This document shows positions 1 to 13,575 of a DNA stretch of 35,707 bases, in pieces (positions within the stretch are counted from its first letter, which is position 1; the number at the start of each line of letters is the position of its first letter). Made by a program: the position numbers and the translations under genes. The notes below the pieces were generated by a model. The model searched no databases and was not told where the DNA came from. It saw only the letters and a list, made by a program, of their open reading frames with translations. This stretch comes from Heterotrichella gracilis (Eukaryota; Sar; Xanthophyceae; Tribonematales; Xanthonemataceae): the NCBI GenBank assembly GCA_032358255.1, contig JAULBX010027583.1, positions 1-35,707 of the forward strand, in the 5' to 3' direction.

Positions 1-1211
1 GCCTCTTTTCGTTTGTTCTTTTCGTTTTCGTTTTCGTTCGTTTGTGCTTTTCACCATGGCTGACGTTCAACTCACCCCGGGGAGTCGGCAGCGAAACACT
101 GAACAACGCCATAATATCAGGGCGTCCACCGAGGCTCAACGCCTTCAAGAAGGTAACTACCTCAATACCAGCGTCGGGTATGTGTGGGGGAAGGAGGGAC
201 TCAACGTTTTCCCCTTCTGCAGCCGGTATTTCCCCTATTCCCAGCCCGATTGCACCCGGGCGTGGGCGTGGGCGTGGGCCTCTGTCTGTCCGTCTGTAAT
301 TCGGGCGTGATTTCGCTGTAATTTGGCATTTTTTTTGCTTTGTTTACTTTTTTGTGAGCCGGCCACGTCAGTGCGGTGGTGCAAAAGTTCGAATCTTGGC
401 GGTCAAAAGCACGTTGGAAGGGCGGTTGTGGGCAGTTTTGGGTGGGGAACGGACAGGCGTGAGTGTGTTTTAAGTGTTGGGAGTGTTTGCGAAGCTCGGG
501 TGTTTGAATGGGTACGCATCCGTGGCGTGGATGGGCGGTTTTGGGGGGATGCACGGCGGGGGCTCGGGCGCTGGCGGTTGGATACAAGGACAGCACGGGT
601 TGCAGCTGGCGATAGCAGCGGACGTTTGTAGCTAAAATTACGGCTTGCTTTCACGGGCTATTTCTGGTGCGGAGGGTGCGAGCGGGGGGACGGAAAGCGA
701 GGTACGTTCGTTGGTCGATGCACGGGCGGTTATCGGGTAACAGCTGGTATGCACATGCACGGGCCACCCAGCGGCTTTGGAGTGGGCCGGCGGACAAGGT
801 AAGCAGTGTTTAATATTATCGAGTCGTTGCTGGGTGTGAAAGTGGACGTGGGTGTGCTGTTGTGGTGCATCGCGTACCCATCTGACCATGGTTGACTTTC
901 CTGCCTACGAATGCAAGAGGTGAGTGTGCGGGCTAACGGGCGAGGGTGCAGTCTGTGTGTTCCACGGGCTGTATAGTGGGCAATTCAGTGCGCGAGCGGT
1001 TTTGGCAGCGGGTCCGGGCGGGTGTGGGCATGTTTCTGGGCATGCATGCATACCCACCATGGGTTTCCTTTCCCAGTTCGAATGCAACTGGATAGTAGGG
1101 CTCTTTTTGATCGGGACAGGCAGCAGGTTTCCGAGGCAGTGCAGCGGGTGAGAACGGGCGTGGGCAGCTGCTGCACTGCATAGGGTAAACGGGCTGGCAT
1201 AGATGCACAAG

Positions 1212-1237
1212 TTTTAGGGTTGCTTTAGGGTTTAGGG
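1212..1237 (+). repeat. Short telomere-like repeat tract
   Basis: The tract reads TTTTAGGG, then TTGC, then two copies of TTTAGGG. TTTAGGG is the Arabidopsis-type telomere unit found in many green algae, and TTTTAGGG is the Chlamydomonas-type unit. Three units with one interruption are too few for a functional telomere. It is more likely interstitial or subtelomeric sequence, or chance within a G-rich stretch. Confidence 0.5.
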
Positions 1238-2935
1238 CTGCACCAACGGGCAGCAATACACGGGCCTTTAGAGAGTTATCAAGCAGGGTATGCACGCAGG
1301 TATAAGCAGGGTTCAAGCAGGGTTTGCGGGCGGGTTGTGGGTGTGCAATGGAGGGTGCAGTGGAGGGAATGATGGGTCACCCCACAGTAGGATGCAACAT
1401 GGGTGTGGGGCCGTTGCCAGCGGGTAAACTGTAGGGTGTTATGTATCGTTTTCAGAGGGTTTTGCAGCAGGTGAGAGCAGGTTCTGCAGCAAGTACGGCC
1501 GGGTATAGGCATGCACCTGCAATGCATGCACATCCACCATGCATCCCACCTACCCACCCACCCTACCCTTAGCACCTTGCTACCACCTTTCCTTCCCCAC
1601 CCCCAGTCACCCACCCGCTGGTGTCCAGCGGGTTTTCCAGTCTAGTACTGTTTGATTAGTGTAAAATATGGACATATATTAGTGGTTGTCAGTCATAACA
1701 GCAGCTTGTTTCCATCAGATGTCCAGTGGGAATTTCCAGTTGGATTGGCAGCGGCACGTGGCTTAGAGTATTGCTAGCCATAATAAGCGCAAGGAAGTCT
1801 ACAGCCTAGTTGAATACTGTCATGAAGCGTGTTGGATGTATGATGACCCATATACCATAGGTTCAATGCGGTATCACACAAGTTTTATACCATGATAGGT
1901 GGACAGCTAGTAGTTGGACCACGTGTGCTTGGATTGGTTGCGCAGTCGCTACATGGCTATGCGCATGTTGACTGATGGTTCCATGATGTTGTACGTGCTG
2001 ACAGCATAGTCAGTGGTGTTTCCTTGCTAGGATTCAAATGTCCACGTTGACTGGCATTTAGTTGTCGAGATACGTGGATACACCAAGTTGTGGGGCCTGA
2101 GCTGGATTTCCAGTTAAGCAGCTCAGAGGATTCTGTCTATGGAACATCACAACATCCAGATTACTAAGCGTTGATTGATTGGAACATTGATAGTACGCAA
2201 GACGTAATTGTGACTTTGATTAGATCCTTATATATTCAAGACAGTTTGTAGCTGATGATGGTATGTTGATTCAGCTGCACTGTGTACATTAGAACGGTAT
2301 GGTACATGATGCAAGTTTAGGCTTTTTGGCTGTATGATAGTAAATATTCCTAGAGTGGACTCAGCGTGGCCCTAGGCGCGTCATGGTGTACGCGATGTTA
2401 GCGCTCTGTCATGCAGCTTTGGAGTACGGCAGCATCGTGTGTTATCGTTTTGATTTTCAACATTTCAAACGATGTTTTCCCGCATGAGTGATCAAGTTAA
2501 ATCATGGATGTGATTGTGATATTTGCAGCGCTCGCAGGTGCTCGCTTCTCTCATGAGAGGGGAGGTACTGATGCGGGACTGTTATTAGAAATAGTGAACA
2601 TTCAGGGTATTGATTAGGGTAACAGTACCAAGGTTGACGATCATAGTAAAATGTAGAAGGGAGTGTTGATTGGCCGATAAAGTGCCTGGTATTTGAAGGC
2701 CTTTGCTTGTCTCTTTCTGTAGTGCTTAGTACGCTTACTACTATGTGCTCCCGTGTGGTCTGTAACCTTTGACATGGACAACATGCGGTGATACTACAAC
2801 CCCTGCCGGTTGGATACGAGTGGTGCCGTATCAAGTTCGATGGAAATGCCCTTTCCGAAAGTTTCTGTCTTTGAAGAGTGATCTCCAACTTCGTGACGAT
2901 TCTGATTGAATTTCACATTCACAGGGAATCATGGA

Positions 2936-3140
2936 ATTTTACTGCCAGTAAAATGACGGTCAATCAGTGCACTGCAATCGGGGGTTGACCCTGAAGGGAA
3001 AGCAAGACGTGGCACCTCACAACTCCTGTCAGAATCAGTGTGTCATGATACATATGTACTTCCTGATGGCTTTGTGTCATGTCATTGAAGTACATTATGT
3101 ATACATATGAGGATTAATGCAATTGCATTGCCCTGCAGGG
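2936..3140. repeat. Cluster of short perfect palindromes
   Basis: Five palindromes lie within about 205 bp: a 19-nt one at 2936-2954 (9-bp arms around a single C), TACATATGTA at 3049-3058, ATGTATACAT at 3097-3106, the 14-mer AATGCAATTGCATT at 3116-3129 and CCCTGCAGGG at 3131-3140. No open frame or known element accounts for them. Confidence 0.5.
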
Positions 3141-3748
3141 TCAATATGAAAAGGACGTTGTTCACCCAGTCTGGAGGTGATTTTCCTTCAATAGTGTCAG
3201 CCTACAGCTAGGAGTGTGTTTTGAAACGGATACTGCACAGCCTGGCGTGGTTGTCAAATAGCCACTGGCCTGCAATTCAACTAATTGGCACGTGCAAACT
3301 GCGCATTTGAAGCAGAGCAGAGCTGAAGCAGAGCTGCAGTAAAAGTGCAGAAAAGGAAGCGGGGAAAAGAAACTCAGAGCATTGGAGCCCAGTATGATAA
3401 ATGAACCGTATTATCCCTGTGGATCCCTAGTGACGGCCCCATGAACTGATATGACTGGACTTTTCGTTTCTGCCTGCTAAGCATATAATAGAGGCTTGTC
3501 CCATACCAGCACCAACACAGGCTGTCAGTCACATTGGTGCTTGCAGGGCCATACCAGGCCAAAACCCTCTGCGCTAGTGTACAATAAAATGTCAGTGCCA
3601 CCTAAACTCCCTGGCTGATACAAGAATGATACGCCCCTGTGATACTACTCTGTATTGCTGCTGTACCAGAGCACCCCTGGAAGGAGGCTTGCTAACAGTG
3701 TTGTGGCTACCAGCTGGCTCCGTGCTGCTGCTTGACTTGGGGCCAGAG

Positions 3749-4667
<919 letters not shown>

Positions 4668-5166
4668 TTTGGGGTGCCTACAAAAAGACACTTTGGCAAC
4701 CACCGGTGGCCTTTTAAACGTCTCCCGGTACGGCACTCCAGTCCTGTTGTTGTTTGAACAGTTTGTGTTGACGAACCCTTGCTCGTTCACGGTAAATGGC
4801 ACGCGAGTCTACCCAAATGCATGCATATGCCCCACTTGTCCCCGTTTTGCTTGGCTTCCCATCACCCCCCTGCCTGGCAAGGCTTTGAACTGCTTTTTTG
4901 GTCAACAGCCAGAATATGTTTTCTGCAAAACCCACCTGCAGCCAGCACTGTGCGCAAGTGAGCTGCTGAGAGGCAAGCTTCGCTCCATAGCTGCATCTGA
5001 CTGGCACCGGGAGGCTTCGACAACCTGCTGCTCAGAGTTTTTTATATGCATGCATGTAACCATATTGCAAGATGCAACCCAAGCCTCGTTAAAAACGCGG
5101 AGACAGTTCGCCTCGCACGAAGAATGTGATACTGTGGCGTGAGTACGGTTGCTTCTGGTGGGCAGA
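4668..5166. promoter_or_regulatory. Shared upstream region of AMMECR1 and FUSED genes
   Basis: These 499 bp separate two divergent start codons and probably hold both promoters. A TATA-like TTTATAT lies at about 5041-5047, about 120 bp before the FUSED start. TGCATGCA octamers occur at 4818-4825 and 5047-5054. I cannot define transcription start sites from sequence alone. Confidence 0.5.
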
Positions 5167-8100
5167 ATGGAGAACTACCACGTTGTCGACCTTATAGGGG
5201 AGGGCTCCTTTGGGAAGGTAACAGACTCAGCGCTGCCCCAAGGGAACAGCTGTTATCGTTGTGGATAGCGTTGGTCCTTGCCGACCCTGTACGTAGGTAG
5301 TTGCACTGAACCTTGTGCCCCCTTGTTGTCACCTAGGTGTACAAAGGTAGGAGGAAATACACTGGACAGGTGGTTGCCATGAAGTTTATCAACAAGCATA
5401 ACAAAAGCGAGAAGGATGTCAAGAGCCTTCGCCAGGAGATTGAGATCCTGAGCAACCTTCGCCATGAGAACATCATCCAGATGCTGGATACCTTTGAGAC
5501 CAAGACGGACTTTTGTGTTGTCACTGAGTTTGCTCAAGGTAAGCCAGCTGCTGTCATTCCCTTGCATAGGTCCTAGCCCTGCACCCTTGCACTCCTTCCA
5601 CTGCAACACCTGGCACTCTATGTTCAGGAGAGCTATTTGAAATCCTTGAGGATGACCAGAGGCTGCCTGAGGAGGTGGTTCAATACATTGCAAAGCAGCT
5701 GGTCAGAGCACTGCACTACCTGCACTCCAACCGCATCATTCACAGGGACATGAAGCCTCAGAACATCCTCATTGGAGCCAATGGGACTGTCAAGCTGTGT
5801 GACTTTGGCTTTGCACGCGCAATGAGCACCAGCACCATGGTGTTGACCTCGATCAAAGGCACGCCACTGTACATGGCACCAGAACTCGTCCAGGAGAAGC
5901 CCTACAACCACACGGTACGTGGATCGGGGAACAGAGTGACGTGGAATGCTGCACTGCTGCCATGGCTTCCCAGCCTAACACGAGGAGGACCATTGACTTT
6001 TAAAATCCTCCTGCCAACACTAGGATTCCCACTGGCATGGGGCATCCTTGCCAAGGGTATATCGCAGCTGTCCTATGATCGTCCTAGTGCTCCATGCGCC
6101 TCTTCCCATGCACTATTGCCCTCCACCCATGCAGGTTGACCTGTGGTCCCTGGGAGTGATCCTGTACGAGCTGTACAAGGGCCAGCCGCCCTTCTACACC
6201 AGCTCCATCTACACACTCATCAACCACATAGTCAACAACAACGTAACGCTGCCGGAGGACATCTCGCCACACTTCAGGTCGTTCCTCAAGGTGCGCAAGA
6301 AAGCTGCTGCTGCACCTGGGCCAGCAGCGCTATCACCCTATCCACCGTCGGCAGTGAAGTGATTTGGGAAATTGGAATGGCACGCATATGTAACTATAAT
6401 TCATCACGTCCTCCATTATGACAGAGCAATGGCATAATTTATGCACATGCATGTGCTGTGGGTTGAAGCATTCGGTTTTGGTGCAGGGATTGCTGAACAA
6501 GCAGCCACGGGACCGTCTGGGCTGGCCGCAGCTGCTGGACCATCCTTTTGTCAGGGAGAGCGACGAGGAGCGGGTCACAAGGTGGGGCTGTGGCAGTGGG
6601 TGGAGAGGGAATTCCCGCAACTTGCTTTGCTGTGCGCGCGTGAGGAGCGAGGGTGCAATGGGTCCAGCACACCGCACTTAGAGTTATGTAGATTGCTTGT
6701 AGTTTGTTAGCATATTCCTGAAATTTAGGATTAAACTGTACTGCATGTTTATCATACATTTGTACCACCTTGTGCAGGGAGGAGGCCTTGGCAAATGCTG
6801 CCGCAGTTGCCGGCCAGAGCAGGGCCTGGAAGGGGGAGGTGGATGTGGTGCCAGGTGGGGAGACGCCTATCGCCATCATTGGGTTTTTATTTGCACCAAC
6901 GCATAAGGCTGTGTCCACAACCATGATGTCGCTGCCGGCGTGAGATTACAGCACCGTGCGCGCCTCAAGTGCCATGGAGTCCCAATGGCATGTTCCTTCA
7001 CAGGTGCTGCTCTGGCGTCAGCATCCAAGTGCGCCACCCCCAATGGCAAAGCCCGCCCGCCCCAGCAGTCCCAGGCCACGCCTGCACACCCAACGCACCA
7101 GGCGCGCATGCAGCGGGGTGCGGCGCAGGGAACCTCGCGGATGGCGGCGCAAGGGGAGGAGCGGCGACAGGAGGCTACGGGGAGGAAGAGCGGCAACCAG
7201 GAGAATGTTGCACCACCACTGGGCAAGCGGGGAGGGTCGGTGGGGGGATCATCAGACCGCCCTGCAATGCAGGTGTGTTTGCTGTAGTGCACGTGCGTAT
7301 GGGCCAGCAAGGCGCATTTCTGGACTTCATGCATATTTTACAGCACAGATTTCCCCACATATGCAGCAGACGAATACATTATGTTGCCCAACAATCTTCA
7401 GTGTTCATGCATTAATATTGTTACTGACGCGGCCGTAATATCCTGTAGGGACCATCTGGCTCCCGCGGCGGCCCCCCCTGCCCCCCTGTCCAGCCTCCCG
7501 GCGCTCCCAGTGCCAACCCCATGCGCACTAGTGGCAAGCAGGGCGTGATGACGTCACAGGGGCAGGACGACATGTCACCGCTCATGCGGGCACTGCGCCA
7601 GGTGGATGATACAGTGACAGACCAGGACACAGCGGCTCAGGTAAACTAGGGATGCTGGGCTGCCCGCATCAAGGGGTGGGTGAAGGGGTGGCTTACCCAC
7701 GTCATGAAGCTCCGCAGCCATAGCGCAACATTGCTAGCGTCACCTGGGTATGCCCAGTGCATTGACAAGTTTAGGTATTTGAAAACATTAGTGAGGGTGA
7801 TGCATAAAGGGGACTCCATTGCAGTGTGTATCCATGCAGTGTGCGACCACCTCAGTGGTACCAACCCACCCCCAGTGATTGGGGCAAGTGTCCCAGCCTC
7901 GGTCCCTTGCTGAGCACCACCCCTCCGGGGCCCCATCACCCACAGGCCCTACGAGACCCCTCTACACGGTCCTTGCTCACCACCTCCCTGGCTAGTTTGC
8001 GGGGGTCAGGAGGGGTGCACAGCCAGGCAGCAGGGCTCACAGCCGAGGCACAGGTAGCTGTGCAGCTAGCCTGCAAACTGCTGCGGCTGGCGCCAGGCGC

Positions 8101-11100
8101 TGATGCCGGGCAGGTGGCGGGGGCGTTGGTGGTGGCTGTGGGTGCTGCTGTGGAGGTGGATGCGGAGGTGGGAGCGGGGATGGTGGAGTGGCTGCGGCAA
8201 GCTGAGCTGGCAGCAGCAGGTGGGTGATGTAGGTGTGGGTGTGGGCCCATCTTTATGCTTCGCTGCACATGGCAAATCGACAAACGCTGTTGGCACATCA
8301 CAAACTCCCCTGATCAACTGCGCCTGTAGCCATGCTGGCATGGTTCTTTGAGGTGTAAAAAGGACTCACACCAGGCGTGTTGCTCCTCCTCCCAGGTGAC
8401 GCCACCTGCCCATTCACCCCCTTCGATGGCAGCCTGCAGCTCTACATGCGCATCATCACACGCACGCCACCGGCAGTCACGTGGCCAGCGGTGGCCTCTG
8501 CATGCCACGCCACCAGCCTCACCCTCTCCCGAGCGCTGTCGGCACTGTTTGTTCCCGGCGTGGCCCCCGCACACTGCAGCAGTGCACTCGCGGTGCTTCA
8601 GCATGCGGTGGATGAGCGGCTGGCGGGGCACCTGTGCATGTGTGTGGAGCATGCGCAGGGGTACATCACCTCGCAAGGTGAGGAGGGTACCGTTTTGGCG
8701 TATGCACACATGAATCCTGTGTTGAGGCAGGACTCTCAATTCTTGTCATGAGGTGCATGCGGATTGGTTTGGCTGCCCTTAGTAGGGAGCAGGGGATTAT
8801 TACTACTAGACACAAGGACAATTATTGATGCAAAATTTGAATTACTGTCATTGTTGTCATAGACTGCTGCGTGCGCTTCAAGGCGTGCCCCTACCGTTCC
8901 CTTGTGTGGACTTACCTCCTCTCCCACCTACAGGCGCCCCAGTAGCGCGTGCCGCTGCCCTCCGCACACTGGCTGCAATGGTGTGGATGGCGCCTTCCCC
9001 TTCACCCTCACCAGGGTACTTCCCCCTGGCGGCTGCATGCAGCGGCGGAGGGGTGCAAGGCGGGCTGGACACGGAAGCACTGGGGATGTTTGAGCGGGTA
9101 TGGGCTTGTGCATAACTATACAATTACCGGTTAACTAATTTGTGCTGTGTAATCTGAAAGTGTCTACGACATGCAGCTCCGTGGCAATATCCTGGCAGCT
9201 ATGTTCAATTATTGCAAGCATGACGTTGCTTGAACTAATTACTTGAACTTATGTATCTAAGCTAATTAAGTTAATTAACTTGCTTACCATATTGGCGCAA
9301 AAGCAGCAATGCAGCATCTGCTGTGGTGGCGCAAGCGAGGGGCTGCTAGGACATTGCGTGTACCTCAAACCTCATTTTCCTGCTGCCCTGCAGTTACGCG
9401 ACTCCCTTGCAGCCGCCCTCATCAAGCACCCCACCACCCTGGCTGTGCTCCAGTCCTGCCTGGTCCAATGGGGCGACACGCTCGCGTGCCAGCAGGCAAT
9501 GAGCGTACTGATGGTTGCGGCCAGGACTTTGCCCCAGCTGGCATCAGCAGCGGCAGGACAGCATATACCACAGGTGGGGAGATTAACCTAAAACCCTGAA
9601 AGAGACCATTCCAATTACTTGTATTACCCCACTAACACACCAGCCATCCTCACCCACCGCCTGGATGTGAGAATTTTAGAAGAATGGCAGGCACGACAAC
9701 AGTAAACCATAATGGAGGACTTAACTATACCACATTAGATGTATTAAAGTCTCCGGGTACTGTCAGTGACCCGGTGATATGAGTCTGTATACTTTACACG
9801 TTCAAATGATGTAGATAATTATTATAAAACCCTACATTTATCTTGGTTTGCACATTAAATTACCTGGTAGGGTTTGTTCAAATGGTGGAGCCCATTTGCA
9901 AATGCCTTTGCATGATTGGCACTGACATGTGCCCCCTTGCATCGCAGGCCCTCCTACGCTTCATTGACGGTGTGCACGCCCCCCTTGCCCTGCTGTGCCT
10001 ATCCGCACTGGCCCAAGGGTGCGCCGCAGGCAGCGAGGGTGTGGCCGCGGCCGCGCTGCACCACCTGCTGTCACTGGCCATGCCCTACGAGGAGCTGCTG
10101 AAAAAGCTGGCGGGGGTGGTGCAGGTGTGTGGGGGGGTAGGGGTGGGGAGGTGCCGGATGCAGATCATTGCATTTGCATCACCTTTGGGTAATGAATCAA
10201 AACTGATCACTGCCATATGTAACCAAGGTGCATTCTGTACAGAGTCTGATAAAATTTGTGCATGCGGCTTTCATACCTGAGGTGACTGCAGAGTGATGCA
10301 TGCGGCCCAGAGTCTGATGAGACAAACCTGGGCATGCAGAGTCCCCTGTGACGCAGGACATGGGTAATCTGCTATACATGTCCTTCAAGCTAACTCATTG
10401 GGCCGATGTGCATGCAACCAATGTGGCCACCTTGCAGGCCCCATGCGCGGACCCTCGCCCCGCCTCTGCCGCCGCCTACCTGCTGGCCACACTCATCAAG
10501 CCACAGCTGGCGCCCTCAGCGGGCCGGCCGCACATCCCGCCTGATTCCGCCGCCCTCCCCTCTGAAGTCTACTCTGAGGCCACCATTGCGGGCCTGGTGC
10601 GCGTGCTGCTGTTCAGCGGCGCAGCAGCCCCTCCGTTGTTCCAGGGCGTGGAAGGGGGGGTGACCTGTGTGGGGCTGGTGGATGGGCCGCTGGCGCTGGC
10701 TGCGAGGCTCATGTTCTGCGGGCACCACATAGCAACTGTGGTGGCCAGGGCAGGTGAGCTAGGGGGCCCAGATGTGGCGCCATGGTGCTGTTGACCCTGA
10801 TTACCATCCGGTTGGAATGCTGGGCATCCACCACTTTGCATGCGTGGTTTCCTGACTCCATTTTCCTCCCCTGCCACCCAGGCCCCGGCGATGCAGTCCT
10901 GGGCCTCCTCGCCGACGTCACTTCCCCCGCCCCGCTCCCCGCCCTGCGTGACATCTCCCCCCTGGGCCTGCTGTCGCTCATCGAGGTCACGCAGCAGCTG
11001 GCGGTGGCACACCCGCCACATGGCAGGGCCCGGCATCCGCCACATGGCGCTGCGCAGCTGGTGCTGCGGCCAGGGGTGATGCCGGCGGTGGTGCGCCTCC

Positions 11101-13471
11101 TGGGGGCAGAGCATCTAGACCGGGTGCAGGCGTGGCCGGAGTGGGCGGCGGGCGGTGGGCAGCAGGTGCGGACTTGATACACCGGCAGGGGCCATGATGC
11201 TGTAGCTGCATACACTGATGGTGCCCGCAATTGCCAAGGTTGGCCAGATGATGCGTAGTCCAGCACGAGACACATCTTGATCTTGATCGATCGTGACCAA
11301 ACCTCTAAAATGCAAAAGTGCCACATGCCATTCACTGCGGATGACAGGACAGTGCGTTGCTTGTTGGCTAACCTGTGCCGCTGCCTGTGCAGGGCGCCAA
11401 TCGCGCCATCCTGGGCTTCACCACCCTCCTGCTGGCAGCCCTCTCCTCCCCTGCTGAGGCTGGTCCTGCACAGCGTGAGGCGCAGGCGGCCATGCTGCGC
11501 GAGGGGCTGGTGCCCGTCCTAATACCCTTGCTGGCGCGCAGCCCACTGAAATGGGCGGCGGCACCGGCCGACCTGCTGGCGCGACTGGTCATGGGGGCGC
11601 CCGCGGCGGCCGGGCAGTGCATTGCGGCTGGGGCGCTGCAACCAGCGCTGGTGCAGAGGTACATGCGCCACCCCCAGATACTTTGCACCACGTACTCCAC
11701 GCGGGATCAAGGCCTCATTCATTGCAATGCCCACCTACACCACTCCATGTGCCCACCTGTCCCACACACACAGTGCCATGCGGTTCCATGCCATTGCAAC
11801 CACCTGCTGCGGCATCCACCCGGCGTGACCCTCCTTTCCCCGCAGGCTGCTGGCACCCTCCAACCCCCTCCAGCTGCTCATCCACACCATGCTCACCATC
11901 AGCCAGCTGGCGCGGCTGTCACGGGACCACTACGAGCCACTGGCTGCCTCAGGACTGGCACCCCACCTGCGGCCGCTGCTGTCGCACCGGGAGCCCTCCG
12001 TGCGCTCCCGCGCATGCAACCTCATCGGCAACCTGTGCCGCCACTGTGATGCCTTCTACCCTCAGCTGCAGCACCACGACCTGGTGGCGCCGCTCATTGA
12101 CAGGTGCTCGGACACAGACCGGTCAACGCGCAAGTTTGCATGCTTCGCCATCGGCAACGCAGGTGCGTTGTGGAGGGGGAGGGAGAGGGTGTTATAGGCA
12201 GGGTTGCTGGTGGTGCATGTGTTTGTGGACTGTTTTTGTTGAGTGATTTGTCCTGTTGGTTGATGGGCCGTTGCTGACATTGCCTCCAGTGCATGAGCCA
12301 GAATTAGGCAAAATTCGCGGTAATTGCCAACGTTATGGACATGCATGATGAACCCTGTCTCCATTTCACCGTTTTATCGAGCCATGGTTTGTAAAAATGC
12401 GACAAGGCTTGCATATGAAGTACATCGCCCTACAGCAATCGCCTGCGGTTGCCACCCTGGGCTGCTGCATTGCATGCTGTGTGCTGCTGCGAGCACTGAC
12501 TCACATCAACCTTACCCCCTTTCCGTTACTTGGCAGGCTTCCACAGCCCCTTGCTGTATCCATCCCTGCGCGACGCAATCCCCCCCCTGGTGGCACTGCT
12601 GCGCGACCCAGAGGACAAGACACGCGCCAACGCCGCGGGGGCGCTGGGCAACCTGCTGCGCAACTCGGGGGAGCTGGCGCACGACCTGGTGCAGGCCGAG
12701 GCGGTCACAGGTAAGAAGGGGGGCAGTGGATGGGGGGAGCAAGCACAGCTGGGCAGAGGGACGGTGTGCAATGTCTCTGAGAAGTGTGTTGGATGTGCTC
12801 GGCATCCAAATCGGCAGAATGTCCACTTACGAATGCTCCTGAAATCCGCTCGCGTCATCATACACTTTGTAGTGTTTCCTTGGCTGCTGGATGCAATCAC
12901 CCAGTCCCCATTCCTCCTTGACTCCCCGCTCCCTGACCCCAATCTCCTCCACGCCCCCCAACCCCTCCACCCACTCCCCCCCAGGCCTGCTGGAAGCGGT
13001 GATCTCAGCTGAGCATGGGCCCCCTGCCCCGCCCGGTGATAATGGCTGCCCGCTCAAGGTTGCCCTGTTCTCGCTGGGCAACATGTGCACACACAGGGAG
13101 TGTGCGCAGGCGTTGGTGGCGGCGCGGGTGGGGGACATGGTGCGGCGCCTGGCGACACACCCCGACCCAGTGGTCGTAAAGTACATCCAGCGGATACAGG
13201 TGGGGTGTGCAGGGGAACTACTCATCTCCTGCAGTGTGAAGTTGCCGTGCAGGGCGGCTGTCATCATGTAGCAGATGGGTGGTGATGGTGATGGTGATGG
13301 TGGTGGTGGTGGTGCCCCTGTTGCCCTGGGTGCTGGCTGAGGTGGTTGCAATGTGCGGCTGCGGCATGCTTAGGTGTCGTCCAGTGAGCTTTGTCGGCAC
13401 CTGTGTCTGACGTGTGCTGTTTCCTCCCCCTGCAGGTCAAGCTCAGCAAGACACTGCACCCTCAGCAATAG
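5167..13471 (+). CDS. FUSED-family serine/threonine kinase with C-terminal armadillo-like repeats (STK36/TIO type)
   Basis: Twenty exons: 5167-5217, 5337-5538, 5628-5914, 6135-6290, 6487-6581, 6778-6854, 7004-7272, 7449-7640, 7946-8219, 8396-8677, 8934-9097, 9394-9573, 9948-10124, 10438-10753, 10882-11165, 11393-11658, 11846-12162, 12537-12710, 12985-13199 and 13436-13471. They total 4014 nt, exactly 1337 codons plus stop, with phase kept at every GT-AG junction. The kinase domain opens [18 protein letters not shown] with glycine loop 11-18, lysine K33 in VAMK, HRD at 123-125, DFG at 143-145 and APE at 168-170. All catalytic residues are present. Phrases such as [16 protein letters not shown] and [16 protein letters not shown] are typical of FUSED kinases. 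A low-complexity Gly/Pro/Ser/Gln linker lies at about 265-440. The C-terminal part carries HEAT/ARM-like motifs ([41 protein letters not shown]). The length matches plant TIO and animal STK36 (about 1320 aa). Known relatives act in phragmoplast cytokinesis (plants) or Hedgehog signalling and motile cilia (animals); which applies here is unknown. Confidence 0.96.
6443..6456. repeat. 14-bp perfect palindrome in a FUSED intron
   Basis: GCACATGCATGTGC lies in intron 4 of the FUSED gene, 30 bp before the exon 5 acceptor. It is an extended form of the CATGCATG core that recurs across the window. Confidence 0.5.
13277..13314. repeat. GTG/ATG trinucleotide repeat in last FUSED intron
   Basis: A run of GGTGAT and then GGT units lies in intron 19 of the FUSED gene. 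On the minus strand it would read as a histidine run, which creates spurious open frames. It is a simple-sequence repeat and likely polymorphic in length. Confidence 0.8.
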
Positions 13472-13575
13472 CATTGGAGGGGCGGCCCAGGCCAGTGTGG
13501 GCAGGCACGTGTGCTGCTGGGCAGAGCTCGAGCACCGCCCGTTATGAGGGGTGGGGAAGGGGGGAGGGGTGCTGT

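Larger units (their letters stand above)
1..3600. other. Gene-free left flank
   Basis: I see no gene here. The open frames are short, lack recognisable domains and do not join through splice sites into a longer frame. The first part (to about 1500) is G-rich on the plus strand with simple pyrimidine/guanine motifs such as repeated TTTTCG near the left edge and a GGGCGT hexamer run at about 258-279. Around 1530-1620 the strand bias flips to C-rich. From about 1640 to 3600 the base composition is more AT-rich and contains several short palindromes. A minus-strand open frame at 2888-2502 (128 codons) shows no family resemblance and I do not call it. The stretch could be intergenic or decayed mobile DNA. 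Confidence 0.6.

Noticed and set aside
380..410. A tRNA B-box-like string (AGTTCGAATC) suggesting a tRNA or tRNA-derived SINE
   Set aside because: The T-arm stem does not pair well, no A box or acceptor stem is found upstream, and no cloverleaf can be drawn.
2502..2888. 128-codon minus-strand open frame in the left flank
   Set aside because: No family resemblance, no splice partners, and composition unlike the confirmed genes.
10709..11335. 208-codon minus-strand open frame
   Set aside because: It is antisense to FUSED exons 14-15, whose splice-joined frame is conserved and domain-supported.
13218..13449. Minus-strand frame with a histidine run
   Set aside because: It comes from the GTG/ATG trinucleotide repeat in the last FUSED intron.
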